Assembly: GCA_017792405.1 (NCBI GenBank)
Contig: CP051231.1
Coordinates: 2,548,061 to 2,612,060 of the forward strand
DNA from: Oceanicola sp.
Lineage (GTDB): Bacteria > Pseudomonadota > Alphaproteobacteria > Rhodobacterales > Rhodobacteraceae
Length of the DNA: 64,000 bases
Direction of reading: 5' to 3'
Part shown: in pieces, positions 31,267-40,149 of the stretch
Position numbering within the stretch: the first letter of the stretch is position 1
How the letters are laid out: each line of letters starts with the position of its first letter
Translations under genes and position numbers: made by a program
Notes under the pieces: model-generated
What the model saw: only the letters and a program-made list of their open reading frames with translations
What the model was told of the DNA's origin: nothing
The model's database searches: none

Positions 31267-31605
31267 ATGGCCATCAGTCTCAAGGGCATGAGCCGCAAAG
31301 AGCTCGAAAAGCTCAAGGCCGACATCGAAAAGGCGTTGGAGAAACTCGCGGTCGAAGACAAGAAAGCCGCAATGGAGGCTGCCGAGAAAGCGGCAAAGGC
31401 CCATGGTTTCACCCTCGATGAATTGACCGGTGGCACGCCCAAACGCGGGCGTCGTGGTGGCAAGAAGGCCAACGGCCCGAAGGGCGCGCCGAAATACGCC
31501 AATCCCGAAGACGCAAGCCAGACATGGACTGGCCGCGGGCGTCAGCCGGCATGGATCAAGTCCGGCCTCACTGCCGGAAAGTCGCTTGAGGATTTCGCGA
31601 TCTGA
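31267..31605 (+). CDS. H-NS family nucleoid-associated protein
   Basis: A 112-residue H-NS-like protein. The N-terminal 60 residues are a charged coiled coil (SRKELEKLKADIEKALEKL) for dimerisation, followed by a Lys/Gly-rich linker (PKRGRRGGKKANGPKG). The C-terminal DNA-binding domain has the hallmark KYANPEDASQTWTGRGRQP with the W-T-G-R-G-R-Q/x-P core. The start at 31267 has AAGAAGGA upstream. Likely a global silencer binding AT-rich DNA. Monocistronic, bracketed by hairpins. Confidence 0.9.
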   Translation: MAISLKGMSRKELEKLKADIEKALEKLAVEDKKAAMEAAEKAAKAHGFTLDELTGGTPKRGRRGGKKANGPKGAPKYANPEDASQTWTGRGRQPAWIKSGLTAGKSLEDFAI

Positions 31606-31621
31606 GCCATCTTCTGAGGCG

Positions 31622-31642
31622 GGGCGGCCGAAAGAGCCGCCC
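31622..31642 (+). terminator. GC-rich hairpin after the H-NS gene
   Basis: gggcggc (31622-31628) pairs with gccgccc (31636-31642) across a 7-nt loop, 17 bases past the H-NS stop and before the deoD ribosome-binding site. No U-run follows, so termination would be partial or Rho-assisted. Confidence 0.4.
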
Positions 31643-31665
31643 GGCAACAGACAGAGGGACAGCGC

Positions 31666-32373
31666 ATGACCGTGCATATCGGCGCCGAAAAGGGAGAGAT
31701 CGCGGAAACGGTCCTGCTCCCCGGCGACCCCTACCGCGCCCGATGGGCGGCGGAGACCTTTCTTGAAAATCCCAAGCTCGTCAACGAGGTACGTGGCATG
31801 CTGGGCTTCACCGGTACATGGCGCGGCCATCCGGTGACGATCCAGGGCAGCGGCATGGGCATGCCCTCGCTGTCGATTTACGTAAACGAGCTGATCCGCG
31901 ATTACGGCGCCAAAACGCTCATCCGCATCGGCTCCTGCGGCGCGATGCAAGAGGCGGTGGCGGTGCGCGATGTGGTGCTGGCCATGACCGCGAGCACGCT
32001 TTCGACCCCGTCGCGCGGCATCTTCCGCGAATTGAACTTTGCCCCCTGCGCCGACTGGTCCCTGCTCTCGGCAGCGGCCCGTGCGGCGGAGAGCAGGGCG
32101 GTCAAAACCCACGTTGGCGGCATCTATTCTTCCGACGTTTTCTATGACGAGCGACCAGACCTGAACGAGCAAATGGAACGGCACGGTATTCTGGCCGTCG
32201 AAATGGAGGCGGCCGAGCTTTATACCCTCGCCGCTCGCTATGGCTGCCGGGCACTCGCCGTGCTCACCGTTTCGGATCATCTGAAAACCCATGAGGCGCT
32301 TCCGAGCGATCAGCGCGAAAAGAGTTTTGGCGACATGGTCGAAATCGCGCTCGAAGCGGCATTTTCCGAATAA
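31666..32373 (+). CDS. deoD: Purine-nucleoside phosphorylase, DeoD type
   Basis: Phosphorolyses purine (deoxy)nucleosides to free base and (deoxy)ribose-1-phosphate. The 235-residue length is that of the hexameric DeoD family. Seen are [18 protein letters not shown] (about 16-33), the phosphate-binding RIGSCGAMQ and the [13 protein letters not shown] segment that binds the ribose. [10 protein letters not shown] carries the catalytic aspartate. The start has AGAGGGACAG upstream. The aldo/keto reductase gene follows after 14 bp and may be co-transcribed. Confidence 0.93.
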   Translation: MTVHIGAEKGEIAETVLLPGDPYRARWAAETFLENPKLVNEVRGMLGFTGTWRGHPVTIQGSGMGMPSLSIYVNELIRDYGAKTLIRIGSCGAMQEAVAVRDVVLAMTASTLSTPSRGIFRELNFAPCADWSLLSAAARAAESRAVKTHVGGIYSSDVFYDERPDLNEQMERHGILAVEMEAAELYTLAARYGCRALAVLTVSDHLKTHEALPSDQREKSFGDMVEIALEAAFSE

Positions 32374-32387
32374 GAGGACTTACACAC

Positions 32388-33371
32388 ATGAAGAAACGTA
32401 AATTGGGCGCGGGTGGCCCCGAGGTATCTGCCATCGGATTGGGCTGCATGTCATTTGCCGGTTTTTTCGGCGATACCGATCTTGATACTTCGGTGGCCTG
32501 CCTCGATACTGCGTGGAATGCGGGCATCGATTTTCTGGACACCGCCAATATTTACGGCATGGGCCGGTCGGAGAATGCGATTGGCGAATGGCTGAAAGGC
32601 ACCGATGCCAAGCCGGTCATCGCCACCAAGGCCTCGATCGTGCCCAAGCCCGAGCGCCATTATCGCAACGATGAGGGCCATCTGCGCAGTGAACTGGAGC
32701 AGAGCCTGAAGCGGCTGGGTGTGGATTCCGTCGGCCTGTTCTATGCCCACCGGCGCGAGCAGGCGCGGCCCGTGGAGGAACTGGCGGAGACGATGGCCAA
32801 ATTCATGGAGGAGGGGCTGATCGGAGGCTACGGGCTTTCCGAGGTTGCGCCCTCAACGATCCGCCGTGCCCATGCGGTGAAGCCGGTGATGGCGGTGCAG
32901 AACGAGTATTCGATCTGGTCGCGCCAGCCTGAGTTGGGCGTGATCCAGACCTGCGCCGAGCTGGGTGTCGCCTTCGTGCCCTTCAGCCCGCTGGCCCGCG
33001 GCGAGTTGAGTGACACGCCGCCCGACCCGGCCAAGATGGCCGATGCCGACTTCCGCAAGGCCAACCCGCGCTGGCAGGCGCCCAATCACGGCTACAACCA
33101 GCAGGCGCTGGAGCGCTTCCGGGCCTATGCCAAGGGCCGGGGCGTGCCGACTTCGAAGCTGGCGATGGCCTGGGTTCTGGGCAAGGGCGACCACCTGATC
33201 CCGATCCCCGGCACGCGGACAGGGGCGCATTTGCAAGAATGGGTGGACGCCGCCGATATGGATCTGACCGCAGAGGATTACGCCGAGATCGAGCGCATCC
33301 TGCCCGCCGGCTTTGCCCATGGCGACCGCTATTCCGATGCCCAGACCATCGGGGTTGAGCGCTACTGCTAA
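32388..33371 (+). CDS. Aldo/keto reductase
   Basis: A 327-residue NADPH-dependent TIM-barrel reductase. The catalytic tetrad is visible: Asp in DFLDTANIYGMG with Tyr four residues on, Lys in VIATKASI and His in LFYAHRR. The cofactor-binding C-terminal motif PIPGTRTGAHLQEWV is present. It resembles the YghZ/Tas-like group acting on small aldehydes; the physiological substrate is unknown. Follows deoD by 14 bp. Confidence 0.88.
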   Translation: MKKRKLGAGGPEVSAIGLGCMSFAGFFGDTDLDTSVACLDTAWNAGIDFLDTANIYGMGRSENAIGEWLKGTDAKPVIATKASIVPKPERHYRNDEGHLRSELEQSLKRLGVDSVGLFYAHRREQARPVEELAETMAKFMEEGLIGGYGLSEVAPSTIRRAHAVKPVMAVQNEYSIWSRQPELGVIQTCAELGVAFVPFSPLARGELSDTPPDPAKMADADFRKANPRWQAPNHGYNQQALERFRAYAKGRGVPTSKLAMAWVLGKGDHLIPIPGTRTGAHLQEWVDAADMDLTAEDYAEIERILPAGFAHGDRYSDAQTIGVERYC

Positions 33372-33377
33372 AGACTC

Positions 33378-33395
33378 GGCGGGACTGGCCCCGCC
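33378..33395. terminator. Hairpin between convergent genes
   Basis: ggcggg (33378-33383) pairs with cccgcc (33390-33395) with a 6-nt loop. It fills the short gap between the aldo/keto reductase stop and the stop of the convergent DUF1989 gene, so it may end both transcripts. T-tracts are short on both sides. Confidence 0.4.
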
Positions 33396-34262
33396 TTACA
33401 GCCCATGCCCGCCGGAATAGCCATTGACCGGCGGGCTCTCCCACCCTTCCAGCGCGGCGTTCGGCGGCGCAAAGACTTCGCAAAGGAGTGGATGGCATTG
33501 CGCCACATCCGAGCTGTGTTCGGCCCCGCAATCGCCACCCGGGCAGGCGGAGAGGCCGGCGAGCAGGTCGATCTCGGCAAAAAGCTCGATGTAGTCCCCC
33601 TGCCGCGCGGGCGTGGCCTTCATGAAATACTGGCCGGTGTCGGCGGTGAAGCCGGTGCACATGAAGACGTTGAGCACATCATGCACCAGTGGTTCGGCGG
33701 CCTCGCCCCCCTGCCCCGTCCAGCCCGCGAGGGCGCGGGTGAGGTTGGAGTGGCAGCAATGGTGATAATCCTGCCCGGAGAGCTGGTGGTGGGTGTAGGG
33801 GTCGCAGCGGGTGCCGATCACGTCATGCACCCGCCCGCCGTAGGCATCCACCCCGTACCACGCCAAGCTGTCGGCGGTGACGGTCGCCATCGGGCGCAGA
33901 TGCGGGAAGCTCGACCACATGCGGCTGCCCACGGTCAGGTGCGTGCCGTGCAAAGCGCGGGTCTTGCCAGAGTAGAACCGCTCCGAAAGGTCGGCGAGGT
34001 TCCACAGGTTCAGGTCGCCCACCTGCGGGCCTTCCGGGCAGGAAATGCGCAAGAACTGCCCCGCCCGCACCGGGATGCACCGGCCTTCGCGCGGCGGCAC
34101 AATCTCCTCCCCGGTCTTGCGGGCAGCCGCGCGGGCGCGCGAATACAGGGGCAGATCGGGCTGGGGCAGCGTCTCGTTCGGGTAGCAGATGACAGGCGCC
34201 ACCGCCCGTGCGTCATCGGCGTAATCGGGCGCGGCGGGGCCGCCGGGTGCGGGTGTGCTCAT
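33396..34262 (-). CDS. DUF1989 (urea-carboxylase-associated family) protein
   Basis: A 288-residue protein of the DUF1989 group, relatives of which lie next to urea carboxylase genes. Family features are the beta-rich core (CIPVRAGQFLRI, GPQVGDLNLWN), LHGTHLTVGSRMWSSFPHLRPM, the cysteine/histidine-rich HHCCHSNLTRAL and DVLNVFMCTGFTADTGQYF. Several conserved His and Cys residues suggest a metal site. Family function is not settled to my knowledge. Here no urea carboxylase or allophanate hydrolase is nearby; it is a single gene. Confidence 0.8.
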   Translation of the reverse strand: MSTPAPGGPAAPDYADDARAVAPVICYPNETLPQPDLPLYSRARAAARKTGEEIVPPREGRCIPVRAGQFLRISCPEGPQVGDLNLWNLADLSERFYSGKTRALHGTHLTVGSRMWSSFPHLRPMATVTADSLAWYGVDAYGGRVHDVIGTRCDPYTHHQLSGQDYHHCCHSNLTRALAGWTGQGGEAAEPLVHDVLNVFMCTGFTADTGQYFMKATPARQGDYIELFAEIDLLAGLSACPGGDCGAEHSSDVAQCHPLLCEVFAPPNAALEGWESPPVNGYSGGHGL

Positions 34263-34469
34263 CTGCTTCTCAGGGAATTGTGACTGCTCGCGCCCAGTCT
34301 AAGCGATGTGCCGCGCCCAGCGAAAGGGCAGAGCCGCCAGATGCCGCGCAATCGGCGGGCAGTAACGGAATTTAAAGGTAACAGGGGGATGACAGAGAAG
34401 AAGACCGCAGTTTAGGGTGGGCTTGAGCACGTAAGACCCAACACCCGAATGGCAGTCAACGGAGGTACA

Positions 34470-34997
34470 ATGCTTCTGCCCGCACTTGGTTCCGTCCTCA
34501 CCGCAATTTTTTTGCACGGGCCTGCTGAGGCACCGCCCGTCGCACCAGAGGCGGAGATAATACAGGCCTACGCGACCGCGCGGCTGATCAGCCCCGAGCC
34601 GGTCGGAAACGATCTCAAACGCGGTTTTCTCAACGCGTTGAACAAACAATACCCCACAAATGATTGCCCCTCCGGCTTCCGCTCGAACCTGCGAAAGTTT
34701 CCCGAGGTAGAGATCTGCGTGACCTACAGCGACTTTCGCGGCGCCTGTAAACGGCTCACCGAAAACGCCTTCAACTGTCAGGTGGCCTTTACCATAGCGG
34801 TGGCCTCGCCCACCCATCCCGGAGTGCTGAAGAAGCTGAAGGCCACCACCACCGAGATCGAGCGTGAAGATTTCATCTTCACCCACGACTGGCGCGGCTG
34901 GCGCTGGAAGGCGGCGGGCGATGCGGTGGATGCGCTGGTGCCTGCCGAGTTCCGGGGCCGTCAGCCATTCTCTCGCGAAGAGGCGATGCGCCAGTAA
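34470..34997 (+). CDS. Hypothetical secreted protein, 175 aa
   Basis: Unrecognised. It starts at ATG 34470 behind a strong CGGAGGTACA site; the first residues MLLPALGSVLTAIFLHGP look like a short signal or anchor. The mature part contains four cysteines (NDCPSGF, EICVTY, GACKRL, FNCQVAF) that could form two disulfides. The C-terminal part is tryptophan-rich (HDWRGWRWKAAGDAV). It is divergent from the DUF1989 gene and precedes another unknown gene by 78 bp. Confidence 0.6.
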   Translation: MLLPALGSVLTAIFLHGPAEAPPVAPEAEIIQAYATARLISPEPVGNDLKRGFLNALNKQYPTNDCPSGFRSNLRKFPEVEICVTYSDFRGACKRLTENAFNCQVAFTIAVASPTHPGVLKKLKATTTEIEREDFIFTHDWRGWRWKAAGDAVDALVPAEFRGRQPFSREEAMRQ

Positions 34998-35075
34998 GGC
35001 GGCGCGGCGCCCACTGTCTGCCACATTGATCTGCTCTCCTGCCCTCCGGCAGGCGGCATGACCCGGAGGGGAGCC

Positions 35076-36068
35076 ATGACAGAGCGGATACCGGGCACCT
35101 TGATCCCGGGCAGGGTTCTATACACCTACAGCAAGGCCAAACCGCCCGGCAAATATGAGCCGGGTGACATGCCCGCTGAGCTAAAAGGCCCCGAGGGCGC
35201 GGCGCGGCGGGCAGAGCGCAAGCGGCGCACTGAAGCCAGAATTGCCTTTATGCAGGGCCGGAGTGCCGAAAAGATGGCCCAGCCGGTCCCAAGGCTGCAA
35301 GCCGGGCACATCATGCCCGATTTCATCATGCGCAATTGGGTCGAGCCCTTTCCATCTCTCTGGCAGGCGCTACCCGATGGGCTGCTGGTGAGTGCCCGGG
35401 TCCGCGAGGCGATCGAGCGGCTTGGGGCCGAGGGCGGGGTCGCGTTTCTGCCGGTGACCATGCGGAGCGAAGATGGCAAGCGCGAGGCACCCTACTTTCT
35501 GGCCCAGTTCCTGACCCCGTCCGAGCCGCTGGCGATGTTCGCGAGCGGCTACATCTGCGAAGACAAGACCGATGTAAACGGCAGGCCCTTCCGCTTCTGG
35601 CGCGGCCCCTACGGCCTGAAAGACGGGCAGATGACCAACGGCCACGGTGTCGAGCAGTTTGCCGATGCGCGGGCTTTCGGCACCGCCGGCGTGGTCTGGA
35701 CAGACCGCCTGCCGATGCATCTGCTGATGACGCCGGAGTTCGTTGAGGCCGCCGGGCTGCAAGACGACCCGTGGATCACCCTCGCCCCGATCAGGGTGTG
35801 CGATGGCGATGACGAGGCCATGCGGATCGTGCCGCCGCCCCCGCCCGACCCGGCGCCACGGTTCAAAGAGCTGGTCGAAAGCTCAATGGCGCACAATGCG
35901 GCGCTGAATGAAGAGATTGTCGAGGGCGCAACCCGGAGCGTCGGTGGTTTCTGGCGGATGCTGAAGGCGGCCATCACCAACGGCCGCAGTGAGAACTACG
36001 CCCGGAGCGAAAAGGGGCCGGACGGACGGTTGGTGTTCTACACGCCAAAGCAGGAAAAGCGCAGATAG
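35076..36068 (+). CDS. Hypothetical protein with Imm11/DUF1629-like centre, 330 aa
   Basis: The start at 35076 has GGAGGGGA just upstream. The N-terminus is basic and proline-rich (KAKPPGKYEPGDMP, RRAERKRRTEAR). The middle (LLVSARVREAIERLG, VAFLPVTMRS, PYFLAQFLTP) resembles the pattern of DUF1629/Imm11 proteins, which include immunity-like proteins; this is a weak, eye-level resemblance. The tail has a proline run (VPPPPPDP) and a helical end. No toxin gene is adjacent, unless the small secreted protein before it is a partner. Confidence 0.55.
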   Translation: MTERIPGTLIPGRVLYTYSKAKPPGKYEPGDMPAELKGPEGAARRAERKRRTEARIAFMQGRSAEKMAQPVPRLQAGHIMPDFIMRNWVEPFPSLWQALPDGLLVSARVREAIERLGAEGGVAFLPVTMRSEDGKREAPYFLAQFLTPSEPLAMFASGYICEDKTDVNGRPFRFWRGPYGLKDGQMTNGHGVEQFADARAFGTAGVVWTDRLPMHLLMTPEFVEAAGLQDDPWITLAPIRVCDGDDEAMRIVPPPPPDPAPRFKELVESSMAHNAALNEEIVEGATRSVGGFWRMLKAAITNGRSENYARSEKGPDGRLVFYTPKQEKRR

Positions 36069-36076
36069 CCGCGCGC

Positions 36077-36718
36077 TCAAGCGCAGGAAAGGTTACGAGA
36101 CGGCGGGTCGATGTTGCGGGAGATGGTTTCAGGCAGCGGCTCCCAAGCCATGCGGGTGTAGCTCCAGATCAGGGTGCCTCCCTCCGGGCGGATTATGCCA
36201 TGCACCTCGAAATTGAACGCCCGTCGCGGGTGGCGCAGGCTCCACGCAAAGCTGTTGCGCGATACGGTCGATACGCCGTGGACGGCGGCCACCTTGCACA
36301 TCGCGTTGCGGCTGATGACCTCGCCCGAAACGATCATGGCAACGGCGCCAGCCGCGAAGGCGATGCCGAGCGACCACACAGGCCGCGCGCCGCGACGGCG
36401 CAAAACCACCCAAGCCACCAAGCCCGCCCCCAGCATGGCGCCCAGCACCCAAGGCAAGAGCGCCGCGGCAAGCGCGGGCGCAGACAGGATACGGGTGAGC
36501 AGCAGCAGCGCCGTGGGCGGAAAGGCGGCACCGGCCAGCGCGATGAAGTGGCTGCCGCCAATTGCTCCGGTCAGCAGGGCAAGGCCAGAGAGCTGAACCG
36601 CAATGCGCCCTGCCCGCCCGCGCGGGCCATGCCCGCGCAAGCCAGCGCAGACCCAGAGCCAGCCCGCCGCCCCGGCGAGCCAGATCACGCCCGCGCTAGC
36701 AACGAGCCAGAAGATCAC
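36077..36718 (-). CDS. Hypothetical membrane protein downstream of sdhB
   Basis: A 213-residue protein starting at GTG 36718, four bases after the sdhB stop, so it is probably part of the sdhB transcript. About five membrane helices are visible: FWLVASAGVIWLAGAAGWLWV, IAVQLSGLALLTGAIGG, LAAALLPWVLGAMLGAGLVAWVV and WSLGIAFAAGAVAMIVSG among them. The C-terminal 70 residues are soluble. No family recognised. Confidence 0.55.
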   Translation of the reverse strand: MIFWLVASAGVIWLAGAAGWLWVCAGLRGHGPRGRAGRIAVQLSGLALLTGAIGGSHFIALAGAAFPPTALLLLTRILSAPALAAALLPWVLGAMLGAGLVAWVVLRRRGARPVWSLGIAFAAGAVAMIVSGEVISRNAMCKVAAVHGVSTVSRNSFAWSLRHPRRAFNFEVHGIIRPEGGTLIWSYTRMAWEPLPETISRNIDPPSRNLSCA

Positions 36719-36722
36719 ACGG

Positions 36723-37502
36723 TCAGACGACCCGTTCGACCATCATGCTCTTGATATGCGCAATTGCCTTGGCCGGGTTCAAGCCCTTGGGGCAGGTCTT
36801 GGCGCAGTTCATGATGGTGTGGCAGCGGTAGAGCTTGAAGGGGTCTTCAAGGTCGTCCAGCCGCTCGCCGGTGGCCTCGTCGCGGCTGTCGATGATCCAG
36901 CGGTAGGCGTGGAGCAGCGCGGCCGGGCCGAGGTAGCGATCGGAGTTCCACCAATAGCTCGGGCAGGCGGTGGAGCAGGAGGCGCACATCACGCATTCAT
37001 AGAGGCCATCAAGTTTCTTGCGGTCTTCGATGGACTGCTTCCACTCTTTCTCGGGCCGCTGGGTCTTGGTCTCGAGCCACGGCATGATGCTGGCGTGCTG
37101 GGCATAGAAATGCGTCAGGTCAGGGATCAGGTCCTTCACCACCGGCATGTGCGGCAGCGGGTAGATCTTCACGTCACCCTTGATCTCATCCATCCCGTAG
37201 ATGCAGGCCAGCGTATTGATGCCATCGATGTTCATCGCGCAGGAGCCGCAAATCCCCTCGCGGCAGGACCGGCGGAAGGTGAGCGTGGGGTCGATCTCGT
37301 TCTTGATCTTGATCAGCGCGTCCAGAACCATCGGACCGCAGGCGTCCATGTCGATGAAATAGGTATCGACCGAGGGGTTCTTGCCGCTGTCAGGATCGTA
37401 GCGGTAGATCTGGAACTTCCGCACATTCGTCGCCCCTTCGGGCTTCGGCCAGGTCTTGCCGGTCACGATGCGGGAATTCTTGGGCAGGGTCAGTTGAACC
37501 AT
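36723..37502 (-). CDS. sdhB: Succinate dehydrogenase iron-sulfur subunit
   Basis: Carries electrons from the flavin subunit to quinone in complex II. 259 residues. Ligands for [2Fe-2S] are CREGICGSC plus the later cysteine in NTLAC. Those for [4Fe-4S] are CVMCASC with CP, and for [3Fe-4S] CHTIMNC plus CPKGLNP. It is on the same strand as sdhCDA but 3.75 kb downstream of sdhA, beyond a two-gene plus-strand insertion, so it needs its own promoter or that of the lipoprotein genes. Confidence 0.95.
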   Translation of the reverse strand: MVQLTLPKNSRIVTGKTWPKPEGATNVRKFQIYRYDPDSGKNPSVDTYFIDMDACGPMVLDALIKIKNEIDPTLTFRRSCREGICGSCAMNIDGINTLACIYGMDEIKGDVKIYPLPHMPVVKDLIPDLTHFYAQHASIMPWLETKTQRPEKEWKQSIEDRKKLDGLYECVMCASCSTACPSYWWNSDRYLGPAALLHAYRWIIDSRDEATGERLDDLEDPFKLYRCHTIMNCAKTCPKGLNPAKAIAHIKSMMVERVV

Positions 37503-37513
37503 GGGTCAGGCTC

Positions 37514-37828
37514 CTATCCGTTCAATATCAGCGGGAGACCTTCCCGCGTGATGCATTCGATGGCTTTGGGGCGTTGGGCGGTGGCCACAACGATTTCGGT
37601 CGAGCGGGGCGAGATGCCGGTGGCGGCCTCCTGCGCGATGGTCGAGATTTCGCCCGCCGACATGTTGTCGATCAGACATTCGGTCACCAGATCGGGCGGC
37701 ACGCCGGGCAACTTTTCCTGCACGATCGGGCGCACCACGCTCTTGGCCGCCTGACGGGCGACCACATCTGCGGGGTTAACGTCGCAGGCGGCGAGCAGCA
37801 GCAGGAGAGGGGTGAGGCGATAAATCAT
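37514..37828 (-). CDS. Small putative lipoprotein, 104 aa
   Basis: Signal peptide MIYRLTPLLLLLAAC with a lipobox LLAAC at about 11-15, so it should be a lipid-anchored periplasmic protein. The rest is unrecognised: VVARQAAKSVVRPIVQEKLPG is a helix, and ECLIDNMSAGEISTIAQEA contains a conserved-looking cysteine. It starts four bases inside the preceding lipoprotein gene and ends 11 bp before sdhB. Small unknown genes before sdhB are common in this bacterial group (from memory). Confidence 0.65.
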   Translation of the reverse strand: MIYRLTPLLLLLAACDVNPADVVARQAAKSVVRPIVQEKLPGVPPDLVTECLIDNMSAGEISTIAQEAATGISPRSTEIVVATAQRPKAIECITREGLPLILNG

Positions 37829-38076
37829 TCGGGCGCCAGCGAGCTCTGGATCGTCGATCCGGTGGAGATGAAGGCCAGCGCGCGGCGGCGCTGATCGTCG
37901 GTCATGGCGGCCCAGCGCTCACGGTCGCCCGGCATCAGCGCGTAGCCTTCGGGAAACGGGATTTCGCCGCTGATCGCGCCGCGCTCGGCGCAGCCTGCCA
38001 GCAGGGCGAGCAGCGTTCCGGTGACGGCCCCGGCCTTCGCGCCCGATTTGAGCGATGTAATGATCCTCGTACCCAT
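37825..38076 (-). CDS. Small putative lipoprotein, 83 aa
   Basis: N-terminal hydrophobic stretch AGAVTGTLLALLAGC ends in a lipobox (LAGC at about 26-29). The mature 55 residues contain PGDRERWAAMTDDQRRRAL, reminiscent of short stress-type repeats, but I assign no family. It overlaps the next small lipoprotein gene by four bases, and both lead into sdhB. Confidence 0.6.
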   Translation of the reverse strand: MGTRIITSLKSGAKAGAVTGTLLALLAGCAERGAISGEIPFPEGYALMPGDRERWAAMTDDQRRRALAFISTGSTIQSSLAPE

Positions 38077-38079
38077 GGT

Positions 38080-38910
38080 TCAGCCCTTCCCCCTAGATGT
38101 TGCCCCGGCCCGGCCCGCGCGGGGCTCGGCGGGCTTCAGCCGCGCCAGCCAACTGGTCTCGTCCGGCTCGTAGCCCAGCGCCACGAGGTCCGCGCCATGG
38201 CGCTCAGCGTAAACCTCCGCCACCTCCAGCGGCAACTCGGTTTCCCACCGCTTGAGCGCCCCTTCGCTCGCCACGTGGCCCATAAGATGGCGCGGGCGAT
38301 CGTCGATCTTGGCCATGCCGCCGAAGAGCGACTGCTCCCAGAACATCCGCTTGGCCGCCTTCAGCTCCTCGCCTTCGAGGCCCAGATGCGCCAGCGCCGC
38401 GCCGAAGAGCGCACAGTCGGTATCAACCATCAAATCTTCGTATTTCAGCTCGAACGCCCGGTCATCGCCCCACGGCCAGGCGCGCATCTCCTCCACCGTC
38501 TCCCGGTGCTTGCCGCCCATCTCGAAAAGCAGCTTGGCCTCGTCCCCCTCCAGCGCATTGAGATGCTGCTGATAGGTCTTGCCGCCAAGATCGGTGCGCG
38601 GCACATGCAGCCAGCGCTCGCCCTGCTCCGCCGCAAAATGGTGATAGACGCAGCCCGAAAGCAGGATATCGCGCGGATCGCGGATCACATGGACAAAGGC
38701 CACATCATCGCGCTTCCACAGGTCGGACGGAAAATAGCCCGCCCAGTTGACGAGGAAGACGCGGCCCTCGTCCGGCACCTTCCACATCGCCTCGTCACGC
38801 CAGATCCCGTGCCAATCCAGACCAAAAGCCCGCCCCATGGCCTGAATCGTCCGCCGCATCCAGACCGTGCCGGATTTGTGGTGGGTGGCAAAGCACATCA
38901 GGCGGGGCAA
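38080..38910 (-). CDS. Sulfotransferase domain protein
   Basis: A 276-residue PAPS-dependent sulfotransferase-like protein. The 5'-phosphosulfate loop is FATHHKSGTVW (about 7-17) and the 3'-phosphate motif is FVHVIRDPRDILLSG (about 72-86) with the conserved R and S. ELKYEDLM is also typical. The start is TTG 38910 by family pattern; ATG 38898 is the alternative. The acceptor is unknown; neighbours suggest surface polysaccharide. It belongs to the stretch that separates sdhA from sdhB. Confidence 0.8.
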   Translation of the reverse strand: MPRLMCFATHHKSGTVWMRRTIQAMGRAFGLDWHGIWRDEAMWKVPDEGRVFLVNWAGYFPSDLWKRDDVAFVHVIRDPRDILLSGCVYHHFAAEQGERWLHVPRTDLGGKTYQQHLNALEGDEAKLLFEMGGKHRETVEEMRAWPWGDDRAFELKYEDLMVDTDCALFGAALAHLGLEGEELKAAKRMFWEQSLFGGMAKIDDRPRHLMGHVASEGALKRWETELPLEVAEVYAERHGADLVALGYEPDETSWLARLKPAEPRAGRAGATSRGKG

Positions 38911-39141
38911 TGGCTCAACCCGCTATGGTTGGAAACTGGGTCATGCTGGCCTTGGAAATAAAGCGCTCCCCCCATGGGTGCAATTGAAATCTCTGGCATT
39001 TTTTCCGAATCTGGGCAAATAGCACCGGTGTCGGGCCGAGGTGGGGCGTTCCGCCGTTCATCGGGCAAGGGTTTGAAGTTCGGTCCGCAAATCGGCATGC
39101 TCCCGAGGCGGTGCCTCAGACGTTGAATGCGAGGGTTTGTT

Positions 39142-40149
39142 ATGGGTCTCTTCCGAGATCGCGGGCCAAAAGTACGGCGACGATTGCAGAAGAAGCTCTC
39201 CGCCGCGCTGCGGGCGGAGCAGCGCGCGACGCTCGAAGGCCTTGCCGCGTTCGCTGCTCACAAGACGGCGTTTTCCGCCACCTCCCCGCTTTTGCGCCGC
39301 AATATTCACCGGTTGGAAAAGGGCCTCTGCATGCCCGAGCGGCGCGATATCTTCGGCACCGCCTTCATCGGCGAGACGGTCGCGCTCTATGCCCGCCTTG
39401 TCACCAGCCACTCCGCCGAGCAGGCGGAGCTCCGTTGGGCGCATGATGTGCTTACCCGATACTTCGCCGTCACCAGCGGCTCGGATGAAACCATCGCGGC
39501 AGCGCGCAAAGCGTTCCTTGACCTGCCAGCGCTGGAGTCAACCTCCGCTCCGTTCGCTCCATATACGGTAGATGAGCTCGCCTCCTATGCCAGCCAGGCA
39601 GGCGCGGCACAGGCGGATTACCCCGCCTTTCTCGCACTCTGCCGCGGGCGCCGCTCTCAGCGTTGGTTCGAGGATCGTCCCGTCGAGATGGCGCAAATCG
39701 AGGCCGCCACCGCCGCCGCGCTACAAGCCCCCAGCGCCTGTAATCGCCAGCCCTACCGCTTCTATTGCGCCACCACGCGCCCGATGATCGACCGGATCGC
39801 CGCGCTGCCTCTCGGCACCGCTGGTTTCGGAGATCAGTTGCCCGCCCTGATTGCCGTGGTCGGGGACCTCTCGATGTATGCCGAGCCGCGCGACCGCCAC
39901 CTGATCCATATCGACGCCGCGCTGGCAGCAATGCAACTGATGCTGGGCTTCACCGCTCAAGGCCTCGGCTCGGTTCCGATCAACTGGCCCGACATCCCCG
40001 AGAACCATCAGGCCCTGCGCGAGATTCTCGGCCTCGCGCCGCATCAGGTGCCGGTGATGCTTGTGGGCATCGGCCACCCCAAGGCAGACAGCATGGTCGC
40101 CTATTCCGCCAAGAGAGAGGTTTCGGAGGTGCTGAGTGTCGTCGACTGA
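39142..40149 (+). CDS. Nitroreductase-family flavoprotein
   Basis: About 335 residues. The C-terminal 190 residues are the FMN-binding nitroreductase fold: R-R-S-x-R-W-F (CRGRRSQRWFEDRPV), QAPSACNRQPYRFY and the tail IDAALAAMQLMLGFTAQGLGS followed by VGIGHPK. The N-terminal 140 residues are an extra helical part (RRNIHRLEKGLCMPERRD) as found in nitroreductase-like proteins of polysaccharide loci. The end overlaps the pyruvyl transferase gene by 14 bp, so they act together. ATG 39142 has GAGGG upstream; ATG 39127 is in frame. Confidence 0.8.
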   Translation: MGLFRDRGPKVRRRLQKKLSAALRAEQRATLEGLAAFAAHKTAFSATSPLLRRNIHRLEKGLCMPERRDIFGTAFIGETVALYARLVTSHSAEQAELRWAHDVLTRYFAVTSGSDETIAAARKAFLDLPALESTSAPFAPYTVDELASYASQAGAAQADYPAFLALCRGRRSQRWFEDRPVEMAQIEAATAAALQAPSACNRQPYRFYCATTRPMIDRIAALPLGTAGFGDQLPALIAVVGDLSMYAEPRDRHLIHIDAALAAMQLMLGFTAQGLGSVPINWPDIPENHQALREILGLAPHQVPVMLVGIGHPKADSMVAYSAKREVSEVLSVVD

